DNA of 38,782 nt from Flavobacteriales bacterium (GTDB lineage Bacteria; Bacteroidota; Bacteroidia; Flavobacteriales_D; Parvicellaceae). The notes beneath the pieces are model-generated. The model made no database searches, was not told the origin of the DNA, and worked only from the letters and a program-made list of their open reading frames with translations. This document shows, piece after piece, positions 17,534 through 25,843 of the stretch (position 1 is the first letter of the stretch; every line of letters starts with the position of its first letter). Both the position numbers and the translations under genes were made by a program. Where the stretch lies: the NCBI GenBank assembly GCA_016780365.1, contig JADHMB010000010.1, positions 1 through 38,782 on the forward strand, read 5' to 3'.

Positions 17534-18886
17534 ATGAAAATAACAGTTAAAAAAGGCCTTGATATTAAAATGAAGGGCGTACCTAATAAAATTATTGCAG
17601 AGGGCAATTTGTCTAAGTCTTTTGCTTTAAAACCCTCCGATTTCCCCAACTTAACCCCAAAATTACTTGTCAAAGAAGGTGATTTGGTAAAATGTGGTAG
17701 TCCAGTTTTTTGTGACAAATACAATGATGTTGTAATATTTGTATCACCTGCAAGTGGAGTTGTAGACAAAATTATAAGAGGTGAAAAAAGAAGGATATTG
17801 GCTGTTACAATTACTTCTGATGGCAAATTCACTCAGTTGAATTCAAAGGCAAAAGATTTTTCAAAATTAGATAGACTAGAACTAAAAACTGATTTATTAA
17901 AATCTGGATTATGGCCATTGTTGAGAATGAGACCTATTGATATAATTGCACGTCCTGAAGACAATCCAAAGTCTATTTTTATATCTTCCTTTGATACTAA
18001 TCCACTTTCTCCAGACTATGACTTTATAATGCATAACAAGTCTGCCGAATTTAATGCTGGTTTAGAATTATTAAATATATTAACAGACGGTTCTGTTCAT
18101 CTTCAAATTAGAAAAAATTCTGACGAAGTTTTTTCAAATGCTAAGAATGTGAAAACCCATCTTGTTAAAGGCCCTCATCCTTCTGGAAATGTAGGCGTTC
18201 AGATGCATGAGATAGATCCTATCAACAAAGGAGAGGTTGTTTGGTACATTAACCCTCAAGATGTTATGATTCTTGGTCGATATTCTTTAACTGGGGCATA
18301 TGATGCCAAAAAAGTAATATGTATTGGTGGAGAAAATGTTAATTCTCCCAAGTATGTTAAGACAATTTCTGGAAGTTCTATTAAATCAATTTTAGAAGGT
18401 ACTGAAATCACAGAAAATAGTAGATTAATTTCTGGAAACCCACTAACTGGTCAGAAACTAGAAAAGGATAGTTTTTTAGGTTTCTACCACCATCAATTAA
18501 CCGTTCTACCGGAAGGTAATGAATACAAGTTTTTTCTAAGTGAAGGATGGTTAAGTTTAGGTTTTAATAGATTTTCTGCCTCAAAATCCTATCCAACTTG
18601 GCTTATGCCTAAATCTAAAACTTACCAGTTTGACACCAATCTAAACGGTGAAGAAAGATCTTTTGTAGTTTCTGGACAGTATGAAAAAGTTTTTCCATTT
18701 GATATTTATCCTGTTCAGTTAATTAAGTCAATTGTTACTAATGATATTGAAAAAATGGAGAATTTAGGAATTTATGAAGTTTCCCCTGAAGATTTTGCGC
18801 TGTGTGAATTTGTTTGCACTTCCAAAATAAATATTCAGGAAATTGTAAGAAATGGACTAGATCTTATTTATAAAGAATGTATGTAA
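17534..18886 (+). CDS. nqrA: Na+-translocating NADH:quinone reductase subunit A
   Basis: A 450-residue peripheral subunit of NQR. The ATG at 17534 gives MKITVKKGLDIKMKGVP, the usual NqrA beginning. A TTG at 17501 would add 11 residues but lies inside the predicted promoter. Typical blocks are LVKEGDLVKCGSPVF, GLWPLLRMRPID, VKGPHPSGNVGVQMHEIDP and ISGNPLTGQ. NqrA lies on the cytoplasmic face of the complex and holds quinone-related sites, but no covalent cofactor. It is the first gene of nqrABCDEF-apbE, and 17 bases separate it from nqrB. Length is normal for the family. Confidence 0.97.
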   Translation: MKITVKKGLDIKMKGVPNKIIAEGNLSKSFALKPSDFPNLTPKLLVKEGDLVKCGSPVFCDKYNDVVIFVSPASGVVDKIIRGEKRRILAVTITSDGKFTQLNSKAKDFSKLDRLELKTDLLKSGLWPLLRMRPIDIIARPEDNPKSIFISSFDTNPLSPDYDFIMHNKSAEFNAGLELLNILTDGSVHLQIRKNSDEVFSNAKNVKTHLVKGPHPSGNVGVQMHEIDPINKGEVVWYINPQDVMILGRYSLTGAYDAKKVICIGGENVNSPKYVKTISGSSIKSILEGTEITENSRLISGNPLTGQKLEKDSFLGFYHHQLTVLPEGNEYKFFLSEGWLSLGFNRFSASKSYPTWLMPKSKTYQFDTNLNGEERSFVVSGQYEKVFPFDIYPVQLIKSIVTNDIEKMENLGIYEVSPEDFALCEFVCTSKINIQEIVRNGLDLIYKECM

Positions 18887-18903
18887 TTTAATTTAAGCTA
18901 AAA

Positions 18904-20142
18904 GTGAAATTTTTAAGAAATATATTTGACAACGCACACAAGACACTTAACTCCAGTGAAAAGACCAAAAAGTTTTTTCCTCTTGTAGATGCATTTGATA
19001 CATTAATGTTTACTCCAAACCATGTTACTAATAAAGGTTCACATGTAAGAGATGCAATTGATTTAAAAAGAACTATGATGCTGGTAATTATAGCTCTAGT
19101 TCCTTGTTTGCTATTTGGTATTTACAACACTGGATACCAACATTATAGAGTTCTTGGAGAATTAGAAATCATTTCTTTTTGGGAAATTATTCTTAAAGGT
19201 GCATTAGTGGTACTGCCACTTGTTGTAGTTTCTTACGGGTCAGGACTTTTTGTGGAATTTATCTTCGCTATTAAAAATGGACATACAGTACAAGAAGGAT
19301 TTTTAGTTTCAGGAATGCTCATTCCCTTATGTATGCCTGCTGATGTTCCTCTTTGGATGGTTGCTGTTGCCACAATTTTTGCTGTGGTAATTGGTAAAGA
19401 AGTATTTGGAGGTACAGGAATGAATATTCTAAACGTTGCTCTTACTGCCAGAGCATTTTTATTTTTTGCTCATCCAACTAAAATGTCTGGTAACGAAGTT
19501 TGGGTGACAGGGTTTTCAGATCTTAAAGGTGAGAAATACGCCTCTTTAGTTAGTAGTGCAAATCCTGAAGGAGTTGTCGATGGTAGTTCCGGTGCTACAG
19601 CTTTAGGAGATTTAGCTTCATTTATGCAAGATTCACCTGTTTTAGAAAATACCCAAGCCTTTCAAGCCAAGTATTCATTAATGGACTCTTTTTTAGGATT
19701 TATCCCTGGCTCTGTAGGTGAAACTTCTGCATTAATGTGCTTAATTGGTGCAGCTTTATTATTATGGACAGGAATAGCTAGTTGGAGAGTAATAGGTTCA
19801 TTTTTTATAGGTGGGTTTGTAATGGCTACTATTCTTAATTTAGTTGGAGGAAATGGATATTTTGAGTTGCCAGCTATTCATCAATTAATGCTTGGAGGAT
19901 TTATGTTTGGTATGGTCTTTATGGCCACCGATCCTGTTACTGCTGCTCATACCAACGCAGGTAAATTTATATATGGTTTTTTAGGAGGGTTTCTTGGTAT
20001 ATTAATTAGAATGGTTAATCCAGCCTATCCAGAAGGAATTATGTTAGCTATTTTGATTGCTAATGTATTTGCTCCATTAATTGATCATATGGTTATTCAA
20101 AATAATATTAACAGAAGATTAAAAAGATTAAAAACAGCATAA
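18904..20142 (+). CDS. nqrB: NQR subunit B, FMN- and sodium-carrying membrane subunit
   Basis: A 412-residue integral membrane subunit that holds the main Na+ pathway, a covalently bound FMN, and riboflavin. Translation starts at GTG 18904. The FMN attachment motif SGATAL lies at residues 229-234, with Thr232 as the acceptor for ApbE-mediated phosphoester linkage (equivalent to Thr236 in Vibrio). Other family blocks are GVLIPLCMPADVPLW in slightly altered form (SGMLIPLCMPADVPLW), GTGMNILNVALTARAFLFFA and FMATDPVTAAHTNAGK. The stop TAA overlaps the nqrC ATG by one base. No key residue appears missing. Confidence 0.97.
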   Translation: MKFLRNIFDNAHKTLNSSEKTKKFFPLVDAFDTLMFTPNHVTNKGSHVRDAIDLKRTMMLVIIALVPCLLFGIYNTGYQHYRVLGELEIISFWEIILKGALVVLPLVVVSYGSGLFVEFIFAIKNGHTVQEGFLVSGMLIPLCMPADVPLWMVAVATIFAVVIGKEVFGGTGMNILNVALTARAFLFFAHPTKMSGNEVWVTGFSDLKGEKYASLVSSANPEGVVDGSSGATALGDLASFMQDSPVLENTQAFQAKYSLMDSFLGFIPGSVGETSALMCLIGAALLLWTGIASWRVIGSFFIGGFVMATILNLVGGNGYFELPAIHQLMLGGFMFGMVFMATDPVTAAHTNAGKFIYGFLGGFLGILIRMVNPAYPEGIMLAILIANVFAPLIDHMVIQNNINRRLKRLKTA

Positions 20143-20900
20143 TGGCTATCAATAAAGACAGTAATACATACACGATTAGTTTTGCCATAATTCTTGTAAT
20201 TATAGTAGGCGGCTTATTAGCCGCAATTGCAAATGGTCTAAAACCCATACAAGACGAAAATCTTGTAAATGAGAAAAAACAAAATATTTTGAATTGTCTT
20301 CCTGGAAATAAATCAATAACAAGAGACGAAGCTGGATCTGTCTTTGCCAATTTTGTAAAGCAAAGGGTAATCTTAAATTATAATGGAGAGATCAAAGAAA
20401 ATACTCTGTTAGATAATTCAACAGAGCTAAATAATAAAGATTCTAGAGATGCTTTTAGTATTGATTTATTAAAAGAATACAAAACTATTAAAGATGAAAA
20501 ATCTAGAAATTATCCATTGTTTATTTGTGATGTAGAAGGTAAAACCTACTATGTTGCTCCAGTGATGGGAAAAGGACTATGGGCTGCAGTTTGGGGCTTT
20601 ATTGCTATAGATGAGTCCGGAAATTCAATTTCAGGTACTGTTTTTGATCATAAATCTGAGACTCCTGGTTTGGGTGCTGAAATTTCTCAAGATTTTTTTG
20701 AGGATCAATTTATAGGCAAGCTTATATCCAATGAAGAAACATATAAGTCTGTTGAAGTTAACAAACCAGGTAATCCTTTAAATGATTATCAAGTAGATGG
20801 TATAAGCGGTGGTACTTTTACTAGTGTTGGTGTAGAAGAAATGATGAGTAGAACACTAGTAGTTTATCATAAATACATTAAAAATTTGAACAGATCTTAA
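20142..20900 (+). CDS. nqrC: NQR subunit C, covalent FMN subunit
   Basis: A 252-residue subunit with one N-terminal membrane helix (residues about 11-30) and a periplasmic FMN domain. The FMN acceptor is Thr225 in SGGTFTSVGVEEM. The motif is usually written SGAT, so the alanine is glycine here while Ser, Gly and Thr are kept; the variant should not stop flavinylation. Other family features are YYVAPVMGKGLWAAVWGF and HKSETPGLGAEIS. It receives electrons in the NQR chain and passes them toward NqrB. The start overlaps nqrB by one base, which fits strict stoichiometry by translational coupling. Confidence 0.96.
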   Translation: MAINKDSNTYTISFAIILVIIVGGLLAAIANGLKPIQDENLVNEKKQNILNCLPGNKSITRDEAGSVFANFVKQRVILNYNGEIKENTLLDNSTELNNKDSRDAFSIDLLKEYKTIKDEKSRNYPLFICDVEGKTYYVAPVMGKGLWAAVWGFIAIDESGNSISGTVFDHKSETPGLGAEISQDFFEDQFIGKLISNEETYKSVEVNKPGNPLNDYQVDGISGGTFTSVGVEEMMSRTLVVYHKYIKNLNRS

Positions 20901-20910
20901 TTTTAAAATT

Positions 20911-21612
20911 ATGGCAGAAACTACAGAAGTTTTAGAAGAAAAGAAAATAAAGGTTAAAGAAAGAGAACCACTATTTTCTAAGAAAAATAAAAAACTAATC
21001 TCTGACCCATTAGACGAAAACAATCCTATTACTATACAAGTACTAGGAATTTGTTCAGCTCTAGCGGTAACTGTCCAAATGAAAGCAGCTGTTGTAATGT
21101 CAGTTGCAGTTTTATTTGTACTTATTTTAGCTAATGTATCTATTTCGTTAATTAGAAATTTAATACCTAACAGAATTAGAATTATTGTTCAATTAGTTGT
21201 AGTGGCTGCATTAGTAATTGTTGTAGATCAAGTACTTAAAGCTTATTTATTTGATGTTTCTAAGGAACTATCAGTTTTTGTTGGATTAATAATAACCAAT
21301 TGCATTATTATGGGTAGACTAGAAGCATTTGCCTTGGGAAATAAACCTTGGCCATCAGCTTTAGATGCCATTGGAAACTCGTTAGGTTATGGAATGGTTT
21401 TAGTAATTGTATCCTTTTTTAAAGAACTTTTTGGTTCAGGAAAATTATTTGGCTTTGAAATTTTTGGAAATGCTACTGAACAAACTGGATTATATGCGAT
21501 GGGTTATATGGATAATGGTTTAATGTTGCTTCCTCCGTCCTCATTAATAATAGTAGCAGTATACATATGGGTTCAAAAAATTAGAAACCCAAGTTTAATT
21601 GAATCTCATTAA
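20911..21612 (+). CDS. nqrD: NQR subunit D, membrane subunit with iron-centre cysteine
   Basis: A 233-residue membrane protein of the NqrD/RnfE type with about six helices after a charged N-terminal tail of roughly 35 residues. Conserved pieces are ITIQVLGICSALAVT, LIITNCIIMGRLEAFA, ALDAIGNSLGYGMVL and LLPPSSLIIVA. Cys48 and Cys131 lie in the half-helices that, together with two Cys of NqrE, hold the iron centre inside the membrane. The N-terminal tail (about residues 1-30, rich in E and K) is longer than in the Vibrio subunit, as far as I recall. It lies 10 bases after nqrC. Confidence 0.96.
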   Translation: MAETTEVLEEKKIKVKEREPLFSKKNKKLISDPLDENNPITIQVLGICSALAVTVQMKAAVVMSVAVLFVLILANVSISLIRNLIPNRIRIIVQLVVVAALVIVVDQVLKAYLFDVSKELSVFVGLIITNCIIMGRLEAFALGNKPWPSALDAIGNSLGYGMVLVIVSFFKELFGSGKLFGFEIFGNATEQTGLYAMGYMDNGLMLLPPSSLIIVAVYIWVQKIRNPSLIESH

Positions 21613-21621
21613 AATAAAATA

Positions 21622-22236
21622 ATGGACTTAGTAAATATATTTATTAGAAGTGCCTTTGTAGATAATATGATCTTTGCCTTCTTTTTTGGAATGTGCTCCT
21701 ATTTAGCAGTTTCTAAAACAGTAAAAACAGCCTTTGGCTTAGGTATGGCAGTTATTTTTGTATTGGTAGTTACCATTCCTATTAATTATTTGATTGAAAA
21801 TTATGTTCTTAAAGAAGGTGCTTTAGGCTGGTTAGGGGAGGAGTTTTCATCTGTTAACTTAAGTTATCTAACTTTTATTATGTTTATTGCTGTAATTGCA
21901 TCAACAGTTCAATTGGTAGAAATGATTGTAGAAAAAATCTCTCCAGCTTTATATGGAGCATTAGGAATTTTCTTGCCATTGATTGCTGTGAATTGTGCAA
22001 TTCTTGGTGGAGCTTTATTTATGCAGGAAAAACAATTTGCAACAATTGGCCAAGCTACTGTTTATGGTTTAGGATCCGGTGTAGGATGGTTTATAGCTGT
22101 TGTACTTATTGCAGCAATAAGAGAAAGAATAAGATATGCAAATATACCAGGACCTTTAAGAGGTGTTGGAATGGCATTTTTAATTACAGGTTTAATGGGC
22201 TTAGCTTTTCTAGGTTTTATGGGTTTTGAAATATAA
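21622..22236 (+). CDS. nqrE: NQR subunit E, membrane subunit with iron-centre cysteine
   Basis: A 204-residue membrane protein of the NqrE/RnfA type. Conserved blocks are FIRSAFVDNMIFAFFFGMC, LYGALGIFLPLIAVNCAILG and GLGSGVGWFIAVVLIAAIRE. Cys25 and Cys125 are the expected ligands that pair with NqrD to hold the intramembrane iron centre between the cytoplasmic NqrF and the periplasmic NqrC. The two subunits are inverted-topology paralogues. It starts 9 bases after nqrD, in the same operon. Length and key residues are normal. Confidence 0.97.
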   Translation: MDLVNIFIRSAFVDNMIFAFFFGMCSYLAVSKTVKTAFGLGMAVIFVLVVTIPINYLIENYVLKEGALGWLGEEFSSVNLSYLTFIMFIAVIASTVQLVEMIVEKISPALYGALGIFLPLIAVNCAILGGALFMQEKQFATIGQATVYGLGSGVGWFIAVVLIAAIRERIRYANIPGPLRGVGMAFLITGLMGLAFLGFMGFEI

Positions 22237-22254
22237 TTTGAAAAAGGTTTATAA

Positions 22255-23550
22255 ATGGAAATAATTACACCAATCATATTTTTGTTAGCTATCGTTTTAA
22301 CACTTACTGCGATTTTATTATTAGCTAAAACATTTCTAGTTTCCTCTGGAAAAGTTAAAATTACTATCAATGGAGATAAAATCATCGAAGTTGATGGCGG
22401 ATCAACTTTATTAACTACGTTAGGAAATGAGGGTATTTTCTTACCTTCTGCTTGTGGTGGAGGAGGAACTTGTGTTCAATGTACTTGTCAAGTTTTAACT
22501 GGTGGAGGAAGTATTCTTCCAACTGAAGAACCTCATTTTTCAAGAAAACAAATTGCCGATAATTTTAGGTTGGGATGTCAAGTAAAAGTAAAAGAAGACA
22601 TGGAGATTGAAGTAGAAGAGGAGATTATGGGTATAAAAGAATGGGAAGCCACAGTTGTATCTAATTATAATGTTGCTACATACATTAAAGAGTTTATTGT
22701 AGAAATACCTGAAGATATGGATTACAAAGCAGGTGGTTACATTCAAATTAAAATTCCAAAAGGGGAAACTAAATTCTCTGAAATGGATATTAAAGCCCAT
22801 CCAACTGATCATCCAGGAGAGCCTGATAAGTTTGAAAAAGATTGGGAAAATGGAAAGTTTGCCTTAAGAAATCTAACCATGAAAAATGATGAAGAAGTGG
22901 TAAGAGCTTACTCTATGGCATCTTATCCAGCTGAGGGAAGAAATATAATGCTAAATGTTCGTGTTGCGGCTCCACCTTGGGATAGAGCTAAAGATTCTTG
23001 GGCAGATGTAAACCCAGGAGTTGCATCTTCTTATATCTTTAATCAAAAGCCAGGAGATAAGGTAATTATTTCGGGACCTTATGGTGAGTTTTTCATCAAC
23101 GATTCCGAATCTGAAATGTTGTATATAGGTGGAGGTGCTGGAATGGCTCCAATGCGATCCCACTTGTATGAACTATTCAAAACTCTAAAAACTGGAAGAA
23201 AAGTTTCTTATTGGTACGGAGGAAGATCTAGAGCTGAACTTTTCTATATTCACTACTTTAGAGATTTAGAAAAAGAGTTTCCAAATTTTAAATTCTACAT
23301 GGTTTTATCCGATGCCCTTCCAGAAGATAATTGGGTGGATAAAAAAGACATTAACGATCCTAAAGGAGATGGTTTTACTGGTTTTGTTCACAATGCGGTT
23401 ATCGATCAGTATCTTTCCAATCATGAAGCTCCAGAAGATATAGAATATTACTTCTGTGGTCCTCCAATGATGAACCAAGCAGTATTAAAAATGTGTGACG
23501 ATTGGGGAGTTCCACCAGAACAAGTAAGATTTGATGACTTTGGGGGGTAA
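22255..23550 (+). CDS. nqrF: NQR subunit F, NADH-oxidising flavoprotein
   Basis: A 431-residue entry subunit that oxidises NADH and feeds electrons into NQR. Residues about 5-26 are a membrane anchor. A plant-type [2Fe-2S] ferredoxin domain follows with Cys67, Cys73, Cys76 and Cys108 (ACGGGGTCVQCTC, then RLGCQVKV), the same spacing as in Vibrio NqrF. The FAD domain has VRAYSMASYPAEG (RAYS motif). The NADH domain has YIGGGAGMAPMRSHL, SYWYGGRS and YYFCGPPMMNQAV. The C-terminus VRFDDFGG is typical of the family. The last 17 bases overlap the apbE ATG. Confidence 0.97.
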   Translation: MEIITPIIFLLAIVLTLTAILLLAKTFLVSSGKVKITINGDKIIEVDGGSTLLTTLGNEGIFLPSACGGGGTCVQCTCQVLTGGGSILPTEEPHFSRKQIADNFRLGCQVKVKEDMEIEVEEEIMGIKEWEATVVSNYNVATYIKEFIVEIPEDMDYKAGGYIQIKIPKGETKFSEMDIKAHPTDHPGEPDKFEKDWENGKFALRNLTMKNDEEVVRAYSMASYPAEGRNIMLNVRVAAPPWDRAKDSWADVNPGVASSYIFNQKPGDKVIISGPYGEFFINDSESEMLYIGGGAGMAPMRSHLYELFKTLKTGRKVSYWYGGRSRAELFYIHYFRDLEKEFPNFKFYMVLSDALPEDNWVDKKDINDPKGDGFTGFVHNAVIDQYLSNHEAPEDIEYYFCGPPMMNQAVLKMCDDWGVPPEQVRFDDFGG

Positions 23551-24565
23551 ATACCTTTACACGACATTACTTTTTTTAATTATTGTTTTATTAGGTTGTC
23601 AAACTGGAGATGATAAGAAGAAATATTTTTTTAAGGTCAAAGGATATGCTCAGGGAAGTACTTATTCCATAACTTACAGCGACCACTTACAAAGAGACTT
23701 TTCTTATTCAATAGATTCTATTCTTAATATTGTAGACAGTCAGCTTTCAACTTACGACTCTAATAGCTTTATTAGTCTTTTAAATAAATCCAAGGATACT
23801 TGTCTTAGTTTACAAGGTAAAAGTATGTTTTATTACTGTTTTAAAATTTCAAAGGAAATAAATAATAAAACAAATGGATTTTTCAATCCTGCAGTATATC
23901 CACTAGTAAATTACTGGGGTTTCTATTCTGATTCTAACCCGTCTATTGATAGCTTATTTATTAAAGATTCATTACTTAATTATATAGGCTTAAAGAACAA
24001 CTTTTCCTTAATTGAAGATAGTTTGAAGACTTATATATGTAAAAAAAGTAAGAATTCTAAATTAGATTTCAATGCAGTTGCCCAGGGTTATAGTGTAGAT
24101 TTGGTTGGTGATTTTTTGAAAACAAAGAGAGTTGAAAATTTTCTAATTGAAATAGGAGGAGAGCTTTCTTCCTATGGTAAAAATCATGAAAATAAATTGT
24201 GGAGAGTTGGTATAGAAAAACCAATTGATAGTTCTTTTGTGGGGGAATATGAATTTCAAAAAATTATAGAATTGGATAACCAAAGTTTAGCTACATCTGG
24301 TAATTATAGAAAGTTTAAAGTTATAAATGGAAGGAAATTTTCTCATTCTATTGATCCTAAATCAGGATTTCCTGCGAATAATAACCTCTTGAGTGTAACA
24401 GTTGTTTGTGAAAAAGCTGCTAATGCTGATGCTTTTGCTACCTCTTTTATGGTGATGGGTAAAGAAAAAGCTATCGATTTTATAGCATCTAATCCTCTAG
24501 ATAGTATTTTCTGTTTCATGGTTTACGATTCCGCAAAATCTCTTAAAGAATGGAGTAATTTTTAA
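23534..24565 (+). CDS. apbE: FAD:protein FMN transferase, lipoprotein
   Basis: A 343-residue ApbE-type enzyme that transfers FMN from FAD to threonine side chains; NqrB and NqrC in the same operon carry its target motifs. The start is ATG 23534, with a TTG at 23531 as alternative. The signal peptide has a good lipobox (FLIIVLLGCQ), so it should be anchored in the periplasm. Family blocks are YAQGSTYSITY, VDSQLSTYDSNSFIS, LDFNAVAQGYSVD, LIEIGGELSSYG, SHSIDPKSGFPA (cofactor and metal site) and ANADAFATSFMVMG. Overlap with nqrF suggests coupled expression. The stop shares TTAA with the convergent small gene. Confidence 0.95.
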   Translation: MTLGGKYLYTTLLFLIIVLLGCQTGDDKKKYFFKVKGYAQGSTYSITYSDHLQRDFSYSIDSILNIVDSQLSTYDSNSFISLLNKSKDTCLSLQGKSMFYYCFKISKEINNKTNGFFNPAVYPLVNYWGFYSDSNPSIDSLFIKDSLLNYIGLKNNFSLIEDSLKTYICKKSKNSKLDFNAVAQGYSVDLVGDFLKTKRVENFLIEIGGELSSYGKNHENKLWRVGIEKPIDSSFVGEYEFQKIIELDNQSLATSGNYRKFKVINGRKFSHSIDPKSGFPANNNLLSVTVVCEKAANADAFATSFMVMGKEKAIDFIASNPLDSIFCFMVYDSAKSLKEWSNF

Positions 24566-24747
24566 GCTTTATCTTCCGAAGATTTTGAAATAAGCTTATC
24601 AATTCCTATCCAAATAAGTATTATTGGCCAGTAAACTCTAATAAGTTCTACGATGGAGACTTTTATTAGGTCAAGATTATTTGCTAAAAACAAAAGGCCA
24701 AGAATTATAAATAAAATGCCTATACTTTTACCTTTTTTCATATTCAT
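24562..24747 (-). CDS. Tiny LiaI/LiaF-type transmembrane protein (DUF5668-like)
   Basis: A 61-residue protein with two membrane helices: residues about 8-24 (SIGILFIILGLLFLANN) and 38-52 (VYWPIILIWIGIDKL). The pattern of a first helix with ILGLLFL, then a turn with YWPIILIWIG and a short charged tail, matches the LiaI-LiaF-like membrane unit that is often found alone in small Bacteroidetes proteins. Function is unknown; relatives in Firmicutes act in envelope stress sensing. Start Met at 24747, or the Met at 24741. It follows the cysteine protein with a 4-base gap and overlaps the apbE stop by four bases. Confidence 0.75.
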   Translation of the reverse strand: MNMKKGKSIGILFIILGLLFLANNLDLIKVSIVELIRVYWPIILIWIGIDKLISKSSEDKA

Positions 24748-24751
24748 TTAT

Positions 24752-24958
24752 TCAAGCTACGCTTTGTTCTACTGGCTTCTTGCATTTTTCATCTGGTGTT
24801 GCACCACAAAAACTACAAGATTCACCTTCCTTATTTAAAAGTGGATTATTGCTTGCACAAGTACCAGAAAACTCTCCATCTTTCTTTAAAATTATTTTAA
24901 TTGCTATACCGGCAAAACACAATGCTAAAAGTCCAATAGAAAGAAGAATTGTTTTCAT
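24752..24958 (-). CDS. Four-cysteine membrane protein, candidate NQR maturation factor NqrM
   Basis: A 68-residue protein with one N-terminal membrane helix (residues about 3-24) and a short soluble tail with Cys34, Cys48, Cys51 and Cys59, in FSGTCAS and ESCSFCG. I recall this as a conserved Bacteroidetes 'membrane or secreted protein'. The layout (a helix, then basic residues, SG-x-C, then a C-x-x-C-type cluster) resembles NqrM (DUF539), which is needed to build the iron centre of NqrD/NqrE. NqrM of Vibrio also has four cysteines, the first near residue 33. NqrM genes often sit beside apbE, and here apbE is one small gene away. The motif match is partial, so the assignment is a hypothesis. 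Confidence 0.55.
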   Translation of the reverse strand: MKTILLSIGLLALCFAGIAIKIILKKDGEFSGTCASNNPLLNKEGESCSFCGATPDEKCKKPVEQSVA

Positions 24959-25030
24959 ACCGTAAAATTAATCAAATATTTTCTTAAAGCTGAAAGATTA
25001 TTCCTATTTTGGATATATAGATAATTTATT

Positions 25031-25801
25031 ATGAATAAAACACCTCCTTTTAATAGGCTTTTAACTATAATGGATCAATTAAGAGAAAAGTGTCCATGGG
25101 ATCAAAAACAAACCATGGAATCCCTTAGCCATTTGACAATTGAAGAAACTTATGAACTTATTGATTCAATTCTTGATAAAAACATGGAGGAAATCAAAGG
25201 CGAGCTTGGAGATTTGCTTTTGCACATAGTTTTTTATTCTAAAATAGCTTCAGAAACCAATGACTTTGATATAAACGACGTTATTAATTCGATATGCGAT
25301 AAGTTAATTGAAAGACATCCTCATATTTATGGGGATGAGATTGTTAAAGATGAAAAAGATGTTAAAAGGAACTGGGAGAAAATAAAATTAAAAAACGGAA
25401 AAAAAACTGTTTTACAAGGTGTTCCAAAGTCTCTACCAGCCATGGTAAAAGCAACCAGAATTCAAGAAAAAGTAAAAGGAGTAGGGTTTGATTGGGACAA
25501 TAAAGACCAGGTTTTTGACAAAGTAAAAGAAGAGTTTTCGGAACTACATCAAGAAATTAAAAAAACAAATAATCAAGAGAAAATCGAAAAGGAGTTTGGA
25601 GACGTACTTTTCTCTATGATCAATTATGCTCGTTTTATTGGAGTTGACCCAGAATCTGCTTTGGAACGAACAAATAAGAAGTTTATAGGAAGATTCAATT
25701 ATTTGGAACAAGAGGTGAAAACCAATAAAAAAGATCTTATGAAAATGAGTTTAGAAGAAATGGATTTAATATGGGACAGGTCAAAAAAAAAGTTTCCTTA
25801 A
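25031..25801 (+). CDS. mazG: Nucleoside triphosphate pyrophosphohydrolase MazG
   Basis: A 256-residue cytoplasmic enzyme that hydrolyses (d)NTPs to monophosphates and pyrophosphate, cleaning abnormal nucleotides. It has two MazG domains in tandem. The first has REKCPWDQKQTMESL and the metal ligands in TIEETYELIDSI and ELGDLLLHIVFYS. The second has VKEEFSELHQEI and EKEFGDVLFSMINYARF. The GVPKSLPAMVKATRIQEKV linker is typical of full-length MazG. Length agrees with the family. It is a single gene; the 72-base gap before it is divergent from the candidate nqrM. Confidence 0.95.
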   Translation: MNKTPPFNRLLTIMDQLREKCPWDQKQTMESLSHLTIEETYELIDSILDKNMEEIKGELGDLLLHIVFYSKIASETNDFDINDVINSICDKLIERHPHIYGDEIVKDEKDVKRNWEKIKLKNGKKTVLQGVPKSLPAMVKATRIQEKVKGVGFDWDNKDQVFDKVKEEFSELHQEIKKTNNQEKIEKEFGDVLFSMINYARFIGVDPESALERTNKKFIGRFNYLEQEVKTNKKDLMKMSLEEMDLIWDRSKKKFP

Positions 25802-25843
25802 AAATCATTAAAACCCCTCTAATGGTTTAAAATAATCGTTAGA

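Noticed and set aside
17518-17832. 104-residue minus-strand frame over the start of nqrA
   Set aside because: It is antisense to the conserved N-terminus of NqrA and has no family pattern.
22062-22385. 107-residue minus-strand frame across nqrE/nqrF
   Set aside because: Antisense shadow of two firmly identified genes.
24653-24965. Two forward frames (24653-24838 and 24780-24965) over the small minus-strand genes
   Set aside because: The minus-strand readings have conserved Cys and membrane-helix patterns; the forward frames look like random translations.
25811-25828. AAACC/GGTTT hairpin after mazG as a terminator
   Set aside because: The stem is only 5 bp and is not followed by a T-tract, so it is too weak to call.
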